Assembly (NCBI GenBank): GCA_028583605.1
Contig: CM053327.1
Coordinates: forward strand, 34,156,126 to 34,220,125
Origin: Dastarcus helophoroides
Lineage: Eukaryota; Arthropoda; Insecta; Coleoptera; Bothrideridae
DNA length: 64,000 bases
Direction: 5' to 3'
Part shown: positions 37,101 through 49,796 of the stretch, one piece after another
Position numbering within the stretch: position 1 is the first letter of the stretch
Layout of the letters: each line of letters begins with the position of its first letter
Position numbers and translations under genes: made by a program
Notes under the pieces: generated by a model
Told to the model about the DNA's origin: nothing
Seen by the model: only the letters and a program-made list of their open reading frames with translations
The model's database searches: none

Positions 37101-40100
37101 GTTATCGAGTTTTAATAAAAAAATTCAGTACAAGAGTTGATTGAAAAAGAGACAAAAAAATTCTATAATTAGGGATATTCGCTTAACTCGAGATTAAGAA
37201 TATTGACGAACTATTCAACCTTAAAGTCTCAAAGGATCCCAAAAAGCGCTACAACTTTTTTTTCATTGTATGATTGGTTTTTTGCCAAAAATTAATTTAA
37301 GAATATATTTTTTGCATTTGGTTAATTTTTTATCTTGAGCAACTCTTAAAATTTCTCTTCGAATTACAGGCTTTTGAAAATTATATAAAAATTTGTGTGA
37401 TTTTATATCCCTTAATTTTTGAAACAATTGAAATACAAATCTTGTCCCCTGAAACCAATAAAAATTAAAAAACACAACAAAGGTTGCTCTAACGCGTTTC
37501 GACAGCCAAGCTATTATCTTCAGAGAGATACTGTACTGAGTATCTCTCTGAAGATGATAACTTGGCGTTAGAAGAAGAAAGATTAAGAAACACAACAAAG
37601 GTTGGTCTAACGCATTTTGACAGCCAAGCTATCATCTTCAGAGAGATACTGTACAGAGTATCTCTCTGAAGATGAATGCTTGGCGTTAGAGCAACCTTTG
37701 TTGTGTTTTTTAAACTTTCTTGGTTTCAGGGGACAATATTTGTGTTTCAGTTATCGAAATTTTATTGATAAAATGAAAATTCAAAGAATAATCTTGGAAT
37801 AATCGGAAAAAACAGTCGGAATTCGTATTTTTCCCAAAATTAGTTTATTTTGTCAAAATTAAGCTAAATTTGATCAGAATTACCATAAATAAACCCGGAA
37901 TCTTGACAAAAAAATCTAAAATTTGAGAAACTACTCGAAAATTTTAGATGATCTTCAAGAGGCTCTAACTTGGAGAAAAATCATCAAAGAAAAAAATAGA
38001 AAAAAGGGAATTAAAGCTCCAAGATTCTAGTTCACAGATTTTGAGCTCAACATTTTCTAGCTTGGGTAGTTTTTGATTAATCATACGGAAACCATGGGCA
38101 GAGAAAATGTTTCCAAATTGTTGTTTATCTTTAAAAAAGTCCACGGACTAATTTTTTTTCCAGTAAACTCATTAAAGAACTCTTCTTGATGATTTAATTC
38201 CCTTTAATTTGGTGGAACGGACTGGTCCTTGGTTATCTCCAAAAATTGAAATACAAATTTTGTCCCTTGAAACCAATAAAGATTAAAAAACACAACAAAG
38301 GTTGCTCTAACGCGTTTCGACGGCCAAGCTATCATCTTCAGAGAGATACTGCACAGAGTATCTCTCTGAAGATGATAACTTGGCGTTAGAGCAACCTTTG
38401 TTGTGTTTTTTAATCTTTCTTGGTTTCAGGGGACAAGATTTGTATTTCAATTCTCGAAATTTTATTAATAAAATAAAAATTTAAAGTGTAATCGTGGAAT
38501 GACCGGAAAAAACAGTCATTTTATCTATAGAAATTTTCTAAAGGAGAGACCAGCTCAATCAGGATCCTTCAGCAGAATTTGTGCGAAATACGACAAGTTC
38601 CAAAATTAGAAAGTTCTTATTTCTTTTGAGATGCATTCAAACTAGAGTGTTCCAGACGAATCGACACTTTGGAAAAATTATTTAACTTGTGTAATCCCCA
38701 TTAAAATAAGGATGGTTGGTTTTTTTTGCATTTTTCTCAAAATACATTTTTTTCTGGATGTCAGTTTTTATTTCGAGATTCCGCAGTAATTTTCTCAAAA
38801 TTTCGATTTTTTTCTCGAAATTCGCATTTTCCTCGAAATTTCGACTTTTTCCTCGACATAAAGTCTTTAATTTGGTTGGTCTCCGACCATTTTACGATGA
38901 TTTTTGCTCAATTTTATAGACGTTTAAAACAAAAAAAATTATTTTTGACTTTGGCAATCAATAGGTCGGACAATAATGATCGTACAGAAAATGCGACTTG
39001 GAATTTGGAAACTGAAAGGCATTCTCTACAAATCCTAGTTATCGAGTTTTAATAAAAAAATTCAGTACAAGAGTTGATTGAAAAATAGACAAAAAAATTC
39101 GATAATTAGGGATATTCGCTTAACTCGAGATTAAGAATATTGACGAACTATTCAACCTTAAAGTCTCAAAGGATCCCAAAAAGCGCTACAACTTTTTTTT
39201 CATTGTATGATTGGTTTTTTGCCAAAAATTAATTTAAGAATATATTTTTTGCATTTTGTTAATTTTTTATCTTGACCAACTCTTAAAATTTCTCTTCGAA
39301 TTACAGGCTTTTGAAAATTATATAAAAATTTGTGTGATTTTATATCCCTTCATTTTTGAAACAATTGAAATACAAATCTTGTCCCCTGAAACCAATAAAA
39401 ATTAAAAAACACAACAAAGGTTGCTCTAACGCGTTTCGACAGCCAAGCTATTATCTTCAGAGAGATACTGTACTGAGTATCTCTCTGAAGATGATAACTT
39501 GGCGTTAGAAGAAGAAAGATTAAGAAACACAACAAAGGTTGGTCTAACGCATTTTGACAGCCAAGCTATCATCTTCAGAGAAATACTGTACAGAGTATCT
39601 CTCTGAAGATGAATGCTTGGCGTTAGAGCAACCTTTGTTGTGTTTTTAAACTTTCTTGGTTTCAGGGGACAATATTTGTATTTCAATTATCGAAATTTTA
39701 TTAATAAAATGAAAATTCAAAGAATAATCTTGGAGTAATCGGAAAAAACAGTCGAAATTCGTATTTTTCCAAAAATTAGTTTATTTTGTCAAAATTAAGC
39801 TAAATTTGATCAGAATTACCATAAATAAACCCGGAATCTTGACAAAAAAATCTAAAATTTGAGAAACTACTCGAAAATTTTAGATGATCTTCAAGAGGCT
39901 CTAACTTGGAGAAAAATCATCAAAGACAAAAATGGGAAAAAGGGAATTAAAGCTCCAAGCTTCTAGTTCTCAGATTTTGAGGTCAACATTTTCTAGCTTG
40001 GGTAGTTTTTGATTAATCATACGGAAACCATGGGCAGAGAAGATGTTTCCAAATTGTTGTTTATCTTTAAAAAAGTCCACGGATTAATTTTTTTCCAGTG

Positions 40101-43100
40101 ATCTCATTAAAGAACTCTTCTTGATGATTTAATTCCCTTTAATTTGGTGGAACAGACTGGTCCTTGGTTATCTTCAAAAATTGAAATAGAAATCTTGTCC
40201 CCTGAAATCAATGAAGATTAAAAAGCACAACAAAGGTTGCTCTAACGCTTCGACAGCCAAACAATCATCTTCAGAGAGATACTGTACTGAGTAACTTTCT
40301 AAAGATGATAGCTTGGCGTTAGAGCAACCTTTGTTGTGTTTTTTAATCCTTCTTGGTTTCAGGGGACAAGATTTGTATTTCAATTCTCGAAATTTTATTA
40401 ATAAAATGAAAGTTTAAAGTGTAATCGTGGAATGACCGGAAAAAACAGTCATTTTATCTATAGAAATTCTCTAGAGGAGAGACCAGTTCAATCAAGATCC
40501 TTCAGCAGAATTTGTGCGAAATACGACAAGTTCCAAAATTAGAAAGTTCTTAATTTCTTTTGAGATGCTTTCAAACTAGAGTGTTCCAGATGAATCGACC
40601 CTTTGGAAAAACTATTTGACTTGTGTAATCCCCATTAAAATAAGGATGGTTGGTTTTTACCTTATTTTTCTCAAAATACAGCTTTTTCTGGATGTCAATT
40701 TTTATGTCGAAATTCCGCAGTTATTATTTCTCAAAATTTCGATTTTTTTTCTCGAAATTCGCATTTTCGTCGAAATTTCGACTTTTTTTCTCAACATAAA
40801 ATCAAAATTTTCTTTAACAAAATGGAACAAATTTGCCCCAAAATTTCGACTTTTTTATCAAAAATTTGACCTTCTGTGTGTCCGCAAATTTCAATTCGTT
40901 CGACGAAATTCGTTTTTTAACAAAATTTCGACTTTTCTTCTCTAAATATTTGTCTTTTTTTAAGGTAGACTATTTTCAAAATTTGACTTTTTTCTCAAAT
41001 TTGACCATTTGTGATCTTTCGAGAGATTTTATATTTTAAAAGTTGTTTGGATTTTTTCTAAAATCGTCTATTTTAAAATAATTTTCCGAAACTTTAATTT
41101 ATTCCCAAAGTTTTTTTTCCAAAATTTCGACTTTAACCCTAAAATTCGTTTTTGAATTTCAGATTTGGAAAATTCGACTTATTTCCGAAATTTTGATCTT
41201 TTATTTGAAATTTTGTCTCTTATTTCCAAATTTGATTTTCTCTTTTTCGATTTTAGCTCGAAGTTCGTCTTTTTCTCTCCACATTTCGACTTTTTTTTTA
41301 AGGATATAAGGTAGACATTTTCTTTAAAAAAGTCTAGACGGACTGGTCCTTGGTTGTCTTTAAAAATTGAAATACAAAAGTATCTCTCTGAAGATGATAG
41401 CCTGGCTATCACAACGCGTTAGAGCAACTTCTGCTGTGTTTTTAATCTTTCTTGGTTTCAGGGGACAAGATTTGTATTTCAATTTTTAAAAAAGTAAAAA
41501 TTTTAATAACAATAATTCTTATCAGCTTCGACTTCCTTTTCGGAATTCGTATTTTTCCCAAAATTCGTTTATTTTGTCAAAATTTAGCTAAATTTTATTA
41601 GAAGTAGCATGAATAAACCCGGAATCAAAAATTTGAGAAACTACTCAAAAATCTTAGATGATCTTCAAAAGGCTCTAACTTGGAGAAAAATCATCAAAGA
41701 AAAAAATGGAAAAAAGGGAATTAAAGCTCCAAGATTCTAGTTCACAGATTTTGAGCTCAACATTTTCTAGCTTGGGTAGTTTTTGATTAATCATACGGAA
41801 ACCATGGGCAGAGAAAATGTTTCCAAATTGTTGTTTATCTTTAAAAAAGTCCACGGACTCATTTTTTTCCAGTAAACTCATTAAAGAACTCTTCTTAATG
41901 ATTTAATTCCCTTTAATTTGGTGGAACGGACTAGTCCTTGGTTATCTTCAAAAATTGAAATACAAATCTTGTCCCTTGAAACCAATAAAGATTAAAAAAC
42001 ACAACAAAGGTTGCTCTAACGCGTTTCGATAGCCAAGCTATCATCTTTAGAGAGATATTGTACTGAGTATCTCTCTGAAGATGATAGCTTGGCGTTAGAG
42101 CAACCTTTGTTGTGTTTTTTAATCCTTCTCGGTTTCAGGGAACAAGATTGGTATTTCAATTCTCAAAATTTTATTAATAAAATGAAAATTTAAAGTGTAA
42201 TCTTAAAATGACCAGAAAAAACAGTCATTTTATCTAAAGAAGGTTTCCATAGAAATTATGTAGAGAAGAGACCAGCTCAATCAAGATCCTTCAGCAGAAT
42301 TTGTGCGGAATAAAAGTTACAAAATTAGAAAGTTCTTAATTTTTTTTGAAATGAAAAAACAGTCATTTTATCTAAAGAAGGTTTCCATAGAAATTATGTA
42401 GAGAAGAGACCAGCTCAATCAAGATCCTTCAGCAGAATTTGTACGAAATACGACAAGTTCCAAAATTCGAAAGTTCTTAATTTCTTTTGAGATGCATTCA
42501 AACTAGAGTGTTCCAGATGAATCGACACTTTGGAAAAACTATTTGACTTGTGTAATCCCCATTAAAATAAGGATGGTTGGTTTTTACTTCACCTTTTCTC
42601 AAAATACAGCTTTTTCTGGATGTCAATTTTTATGTCGAAATTCCGCAGTTATTATTTCTCAATATTTCGATTTTTTTTCTCGAAATTCGCATTTTCCTCG
42701 AAATTTTGACTTTTTCCTCGACATAAAGTCTTTAATTTGGTTGGTCTCCGACCATTGTGCGATGATTTTTGCTGGTTTTATAGACGTGTTCAAAACAAAA
42801 AAATCATTTTTGACTTTGGTAAGCAATAACTTGGGCAATAATGATCGCACAGAAAATGCGACTTGGATTTTGAAAACTGAAAGGCCTTCTCTACAAATCC
42901 TAGTTATCGGGTTTTGATAAAAAAATTTCAGTACAAGAGTTGATTGAAAAAGAGACAAAAAATTCTGTAATTAGGGATATTCGCGTAACTCGAGATCAAG
43001 GATATTGACGAACTGTTCAATCTCAAGGGCTCAAAGGATCCAAAAAAAACCCTGAACATTTCAAAGCGCTACAACTTGTTTTTCATTGTATGATTGGTTT

Positions 43101-43312
43101 TTTGCTAAAAATTAATTTAAGAATACATTTTTTGCATTTTATTAATATTTTATCTTGACCAACTCCTAAAATTTCTCTTCGAATTACAGCCTTTTGAAAA
43201 TTATCTAAAAATTTGGGCGATTTTATATCCCTTAATTTCTGTAAAAATTAAAATACAAATCTTGTCTCCTGAAACCAAGAAATATTAAAAAACACAACAA
43301 AGGTTGCCCTGT
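34190..43312. repeat. Tandem array of about 1.9-kb units with foldback hairpins
   Basis: Two alternating kinds of hairpin recur. Single hairpins with arms of roughly 100 bases lie at 34878-35088, 36347-36556, 38246-38452, 40181-40383 and 41955-42160. Double hairpins lie at 35558-35850, 37424-37752 and 39362-39690. Partial ones lie at 34214-34389, 41360-41484 and 43248-43312. Equivalent points are 1895-1937 bases apart in the middle of the array. Shared spacer segments include GGTGGAACGGACTGGTCC, CATGGGCAGAGAAAATG and TTTGGTTGGTCTCCGACCA. Units differ by a few percent and by indels. The many short open frames here are by-products. Confidence 0.9.
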
Positions 43313-44109
43313 GCCAAGTATTTATACAATATTAAAAAATTACACGTGATTACATCCTCAGTACACATGTATTAAATATAATAAATCACTAATTTTGCTG
43401 GCAACTTGGTACTTTAAGCATTTTTCGATTTTACTTTGTTTAATGAAGTTGTAGGCAAACAAGGTTGACCATCAATCAGTCTGTAATTTTCAGTTTTCTT
43501 GCCAAAAGTCCGTAAAACAGAATCAATTGGAGCATTATTTTGTCGAAATTTTATTACCTAGCTCTTATTTTACAAAACTGTTGCCAAAATTCTGTCATCG
43601 CCACTTATTTCAGATAACAACAGACTTCTAAATGTAAATATTAAAGCAATTTATTCAAAGAATCATGATGTTTTGTTTCTTTGGTAATAAAACTAATAAA
43701 GTAGACGAATCTGCAAATCCGCAGACTTAGTCTTAATGTCATTAATTTTAAGCCTGTATTCGGAAGGCTTAGTAAAGGGACGATTCTCAACTAATTAGAA
43801 AATTTTGCATAAAACGCTGTTCAAACATTATTTTTTATATTGTAAAATAAAATGCATATAGATTGCAAAATAATAATATCTTCAAGTGTAAATTATTAAC
43901 GTTCCATTCGAAGCAAAACTAGGGGTCTACATGTCATGTGCGATTTCCAAAATGATAGGGGACACGTGGAATAAGTTGCAACATTAAAAATGTAGTCGAC
44001 AAATTGCACTGCGGATTTTAGTTTTTTATTTTTGTTTTCTGTCTTTTATTCTTTATCTACTTTCATTTTATACTTTCAAAATCATTATTTTCTCATTTAA
44101 TATTTTAAG
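43313..44109. other. AT-rich spacer right of the array
   Basis: No recognised gene or repeat. It ends in a pyrimidine-rich stretch that could serve as a splice acceptor (TATTTTAAG at 44101-44109). Confidence 0.4.
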
Positions 44110-44231
44110 CTTTCTTCGACAAAATAAAATTTTCGTTGTCAAACATGCTAGGGGACTGCTTTTGGATAACTTCACAGTGCAGGATATACTTCTTCCGGGA
44201 TTGGACCGTGTCAAAGAACTACTAAAAGTGT
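44110..44231 (+). CDS. Possible exon, unidentified protein
   Basis: After an acceptor-like TATTTTAAG the frame is open and reads FLRQNKIFVVKHARG, then DNFTVQDILLPGLDRVKELL. Its composition is protein-like rather than AT noise. The end coincides with the left arm of a 106-bp palindrome, so the true 3' boundary is unclear. I do not recognise the family. Confidence 0.35.
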
Positions 44232-44285
44232 TCACACTTTTAGTAGTTCTTTGACACGGTCCAATCCCGTAAGAAGTATATCCTG
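44180..44285. repeat. 106-bp near-perfect palindrome
   Basis: Arms of 52 bases with one mismatch around a 2-base centre (GTGT-TC-ACAC region). The left arm overlaps the possible exon at 44110-44231. It could be an inverted duplication of exon sequence or an assembly fold-back artefact. Confidence 0.85.
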
Positions 44286-44382
44286 TACTAGCTCTGGCCG
44301 TGGAAGCCTTCGTTATCAACTTAACAGTGGGTCAGATATTATGAAGTTCTTTGATCTTACACAAAAATTGCAACAAAACTAG

Positions 44383-44608
44383 TGAAATATTTACCCGAAA
44401 AAATCGCGGACAACGATTCTCCAATTAGTAGAGAATCACCCAAAGACAGAAAATTGAAAAACAAATTGTTAGGCCCTTTAAAAGAGAGGCAAATCAATCC
44501 ATTAACCCTTCTTAATGTGGCGCTAATGACCGCAACAACTGATTTACGGCGTCGTAGATCAGCATACGTTTATCATGTTATTACCCATTTAGCAGTTGCA
44601 ATAATGAG
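44383..44608 (+). CDS. Possible exon, unidentified protein, GC donor
   Basis: The frame is open from upstream of 44383 and reads KYLPEKIADNDSPISRES, then LLGPLKERQINPLTLLNVAL and LRRRRSAYVYHVITHLAVAI. It ends at ATGAG followed by GCAAGT, the consensus of the rare GC-AG intron class. The acceptor side (AAAACTAG) is weak. The helical, Arg-rich sequence looks genuine. No family recognised. Possibly the same gene as 44110-44231. Confidence 0.42.
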
Positions 44609-45407
44609 GCAAGTTTGTCAGAGCAAAACATCGCTAACTAATGAATACCAATTATATCACCCCATAAATATTGGTATTTTCATAACACTTAAAACTAATA
44701 TGAAAATAATTGCATCTTATTTTTACATTTTTAGCTTTGTTAATCGATCAGTCTGAGAAAACATAAAATAGAAATGTTAAGAAATAAATGAATGCTAAAC
44801 AAACTAAAATATAAAACCTAAAAATGAAATAACGATGCGACGCATTTAAGATATTTTCTTCCAGTGTCAAATATGTGTAATTTAATTAAACGAGTCATTT
44901 GGAATATTTAATAAATTAAATATTTTAATATTTGGAAGCATGTCGGCGACTGGCTTGCGTCCAACAATGTAAAAGCATTTATCTGCAAATTTAATTTTAT
45001 TTATAATTCGGTCTTTTCAATTTTTTCTAAAAATTTCGCTAGTAATACCTAAAATAAATAGCAATTCTTGGGTTTTTCAACTTTGTACTTTCCGCATTTG
45101 GATTTTAGATACGAAATTTTGAACTTAAATTCAAAATTTTGACAAACACTTTTTTAATGTCCAAACTTTTGTCTGTTATATCGAAATTAGGAACGATAAA
45201 AAGTTTAAATTTAAACTCGAAATATCGAAATTTTTTTAATTTTCAGCTTCATTATTTCCACATTTCCACATTATATGCAATTAAGTTCAAAATTATTCAG
45301 AAAAACGTTTAAGAATTCAGATATTTTTTCTCTTAATTCCAATTTTGACACTTGACTTCAAATCAAATTATGAGACACTTATTTTATAAATCTCGAGTTC
45401 TTCCGAG

Positions 45408-48139
45408 CAGGGCTTCGAACCGGAACTGAACCGAAAACCGTAAACCGAAAAAAACCGTTAATTTTGCAGGAACGAAAACCGGATCAGAACCGAAAAAAAA
45501 TAACGGTTTATTTTGGTTCGTTGAATTTGTATGTTCTTAAAATAATTTTTACTTTACCCTAAAGTTTGGGATTTTTTTATTTCTTTTCAAAATTTGACAC
45601 AAATTCATGCAACTTTCATCTCAAAATTATTTTACTTTAAAGAACATTTTTTTGAAAGTTTAATCAGAAACTTACAATTTCCTTTCTTTCTAAGAAAATG
45701 TTGATTTTATTCTCAAAATTTCAAGCCAAATTGAGTTTGAAGTTGTATAACTTAAATATTCTTTTTTCAAAATTTTCGGCTCTTTTGGACCTTTTTCTCG
45801 AAATATTTCTTTTCTTTTTCTAAAATCTTGAGTTTAAAATAAAAATGTTGTGTGCTATTGCAAATATGGACTCAAGCAGATGAGTCTTTTTCATTGAAGC
45901 CCAGTTTCCTGGCAATTTTATTTGCAAATGCGAATTTTTCCGAAAATTGTAACCTTTTCTTCAGAACAAACACTCAAAATTTGTTTTTTTCTTTCTCAAA
46001 CTTGGATTTCCCCTTTTATAATCTGATACCCCTATTTTTTGAAGTCATTAATAAAAATTTCGAGTTTTCTTGAACTTTTTCCTTCAATTTTTCCTTTAAT
46101 TTAAATATGCCAATTTTTTCCTCGAAATTTCAAATTCTAATGCTATTTTACGATGCCGACTTCATAACACTTCCCAAAATTTCTGGATTTGCCTTTTTTT
46201 CCCCAAAATTTGCGATAAAATCTCGCTATTTCTAATTTTTACTAGAAATTGGGAATTTCAGTCAAAATTTTAAGAGAAAAATAGAACATTTATATTCCAA
46301 TTTAAAGCCGGGATTTGCCGGAAATTGAAGTTGAAATTTTGAGGGTAAACTTGAAACGATAACATGTTAAAAAATGTCTAATTTAAACTTCCAATTTTTA
46401 TCTGGTTTTGTTTACGTTGTATTTGACTTTTTTCTTAAAATTTCGACTTCAGCCTCGAAGCTGCAATTTTTTTTCAGATTGTTTTCAATTTAGCCAGCTT
46501 TAAAATCGAAATTTAGTTGTCTTAAATTCGTTTTGTAGAATTCGTTCAAAATTTAAAAATTGGTAATTTGGAAAATTAGATTCTTTAGCAAAATTAAAAA
46601 ATTCTGGACCGGGCGAATTTTGAAAAAATGTCGAAGTTATCACAAAAACTCGAACTTTTTAAAATAACAATGGAAATTTCGAAAAAACTTCAAAATTTGA
46701 ATGAAGCTATATTTAACTTCGAAAAAAAGCTAAACATTTTCAAAAAAGCTTAAAATCCTGAAAAAATTGAAATATTTCAAAAAGTTGCAGTTTTAAAAAA
46801 AGTTAAAATTTGGAAAAAGTCGGAATTATCAAAAAAAGAAGTTAAAACCTCGAGAAATAGTAAAAAGCTTGAGACAAAGTGGAAATTTTCCAAAAAAGGT
46901 AAAGGTTTTAAAAAAAAATGTTTCAACCTAATCATATTATAAAAAAACTAAAATTTAAAAAAAATTGAAATTTTTGAGAAAAAAAAATGTGTCTTGTTAA
47001 ATATCTTACAAAAAGTCAAAATTTTGGCAAAATAAGGAAATTTTTCAAAAAAATAAATTCTGAAAAAGTTACAGCTTCGAGGAAAAATCGAAATTTTAAT
47101 GATAAAAGGACGGAATTTTTAAAAAAGTCTAAATTCTGAAATAGGTTCGAAGATGTTAAAAATGTCGAGATTTTGAAAAACATTTAATATTTCAAAAAAC
47201 AAAAATTAAAGGAAAATCTAATTTTTCAAATAAAAGTTCAGTTTACTACATAAAAGCCGAAACCTAGAGAAAAAGTTGAAAATTAAAAAAAATCTGTTTT
47301 CAAAAAAGATCAAATTGTCAAAAGCTGGACCAAGGTCAAAAATTTAAAAAACAGGGGAGAAGTTTTTAAAAGTCAGTTTTTCAACATCATTAAATAAACA
47401 GGAAAATTCAAAATTTTGAAAAAAATATAACAATTTGGAGAAAAGATCGAAATTATGTGTAAAGATTTTCAAAAATTCAACATTTGGAAAATAAATTAAA
47501 ATCCTACAGAAAGGTCAAACTGAAAAAGTCTTGCGATTATTAAAATAAATAAACATTTGAAAAAAGTGAAAGCTAAAAAAAGAACATTTGAATTTCAAAG
47601 TTTTCAAAATATAAAGACGCAATGCTTTAAAGAAATCGAAAAATGTTTAGGAATTTTCAATACAAATCGAAGGCAGACTTTTTAAGAAGTAGTCATTTTT
47701 AGAGAGTTAAAATTTTGCAAAAAAGTGAAGATTGAGAAAGGTTGAATAAAAAAAAAACAAACACTCGAGAGAGTCGATATTTGCAAAAAGTTAAAACTTT
47801 GAAAAAGTTCAAATTTTTAAAATGTATTCAAATGTTTTGAAAAAATCGAATTTTAAATTAGTTAGATTTGCAAAAAAAAGATGAAATTTCGAGTCTGAAG
47901 TTTCTTATATTTACAAAAATAAGGTCAAACATTCTTCGAGAACGATTCCAAATATTCAAAAAAATTTGAAATTTTCATAAAATAAAATCTTTAACAAGGA
48001 CAAAAGTTGTAAAATAAAAATATTCAAAAAACCGAAATAAATTGATATTATTTTTCGGTTTCGCTCCGGTTTTCGTTCCGATGAAAATAAGGGTTTTTTC
48101 GGTTTCCGGTTTTCGCTTTAGTTCCGGTTCGAAGCCCTG
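45408..48139. mobile_element. hAT-like nonautonomous element, low-complexity interior
   Basis: 2732 bp with ends CAGGGCTTCGAACCGGAACT and its complement, flanked by CTTCCGAG (45400-45407) and GTTTCGAG (48140-48147), which agree in 6 of 8 positions. No coding capacity. The left half is T-rich (TTTTCTCAAAATTTCG-like), while the right half from about 46600 is A-rich (GAAAAAAGTTAAAATTTGG-like), as if two complementary halves had been joined. Confidence 0.75.
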
Positions 48140-49475
48140 GTTTCGAGTTTGATGTCGAAACTTTAGAAAACGAAAATTGCTGGTTTAAATATGAAATTAA
48201 AAATTAATTCGAAAAAAGTTGACAAAACATCTAGTTTACATTCATTTTTTTCTTTGCATCTAGATATTTCATAGAAATTTGTAAGCTTCAAATTTAAAAG
48301 TCGAATAATGGAAAAGAGGAATTTTTTAAAGTTGGTTCGAATTTAGAGTTTCAAAATGGAATTTTTGGGAAAAAAAGACGAATTCTGACTTGTCGTCGAA
48401 ATTCTGATTGAACACCGAAATTTCCAGATTTGTTTTTTGGAATTTTATTCCTAAAACCTCCAAGTTTAAGCCTGAAAATGTTTCCTTTTTCACGAAATGT
48501 CGACTTTACCTCAAAATCTAGATCTTCCTATAGAGTTGCCAGATCTCCCGTATTTTACGGGTTCTTCCGTACTTTGGTCGAAAAAATTGCAGTTTCCCGT
48601 AAACCATATTTGAGAGGAAACCTTCCGTATTTTGAAAGAGAAGCTGACGACCTTTTTTTAGTTATTAATCTACGTTAGCAACTGTAATTGAACTATTATT
48701 TTAAGATCAAAATAAGATCTTTTTTTTTGGTCATCAAATGTTTCCGAACGATGAAATTCTTTCTTTTTTAATAATCTCCCGTGAATTCGAAGATTGCAAA
48801 TGGCAATCCTACCTTCCTGTGACAATTTTGCAGTTCGCAGAACGGTCCTAAACTTAAAATGTTTATAACAAAAGTCGATTATGTTCCGATTTGATTTCGA
48901 AATCTTGAATTTAAAGTTGAAAATTCAATGAAATCCCGCTCAGCAATAAGCTCTCTTAAAGAGCTCTTAGAGTCATCATTTTTTAGAGTCTGACATCGGA
49001 AAATATTGTCAGAAAGTTAACATTATGTTAACATAAAGATTTTTTATCCTAAAGACATCTATCAAAATCATCTTATAGATATCTGTTAGATGTCAGTAAT
49101 CTGACGGCTAAAATAAGTTATCTAAATATTAACATTTCTGCGTCTTTTAAAAATATTGCTAAAATGACATCTTTAAGATATCTTTCTGATTTAGGTGCTG
49201 TACGGGATGTAGTCTTTATTCTGGAAATTTCGACTTTTCCATTAGAAATTTCGAGGGAAAAGTCATTATTTCGACAACAAATGATATTTGCGATTCTCTT
49301 TTACACTATTTTACCATTTTTTTTTCCAAAGCTTGTATTCCTTTTAATTTCGGGATAAATCGATTTCTAATTTTTTATTTACGCTTTTAAATTTGTTGTT
49401 CAAAATCAAAATGTTTGACAACAAAGCTGTATTTGAGGTCGGAATTTCGTTATTTAAGTCAAAATTTCTAGCAAT
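48140..49475. other. AT-rich region with one MITE-like repeat
   Basis: Apart from the repeat at 48531-48815, it holds degenerate AAATTTCG-type sequence and no recognised gene. Confidence 0.5.
48531..48815. repeat. MITE-like repeat, copy 2 of 2
   Basis: Matches 16977-17270 in order and content: GTTGCCAGATCTCCCGTATT at the left, GAGAGGAAACC in the middle and GGCAATCCTACCTTC at the right. Short inverted ends around TTGCCA. Confidence 0.65.
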
Positions 49476-49755
49476 TGATATACAAATCTTGTCCCCTGAA
49501 ACCAAGAAAGATTAAAAAACTTAACAGTTGCTCTAACGCGTTTCGATAGTCAAGCTATTATCCCTCTGAAGATGATAGCTTGGCTATTTTTGAAGAAAAC
49601 CAAGGATCAATTCGTTTCAACAAAATTTCGAGAGCAAACCTAAAATTTTGGAAAAGATTAAAAAACTCAACAGTTGCTCTAACGCGTTTCGATAGTCAAG
49701 CTATCATCTCTCTAAAGATGATAGCTTGGCTATTTTTGAAGATAACCAAGGACCT
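49476..49755. repeat. Two tandem 146-bp foldback-derived units
   Basis: CAGTTGCTCTAACGCGTTTC recurs with a 146-base period (49519 and 49665 for the start of the motif). Each unit carries a short hairpin GATAGTCAAGCTATCATC ... GATGATAGCTTGGCTAT. Confidence 0.85.
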
Positions 49756-49796
49756 AATTCGTTCCACCAAAATGTCGAGAGTAAACCCAAAATTTT

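Noticed and set aside
34010..42958. Repeated short open frames such as those reading FRGQDLYF or SGCQFLF
   Set aside because: They recur because the repeat unit recurs and are interrupted differently in each unit. No sign of selection on protein.
34190..43312. CRISPR array
   Set aside because: The sequence is eukaryotic, repeats are long inverted hairpins with shared spacers, and no cas-like genes are present.
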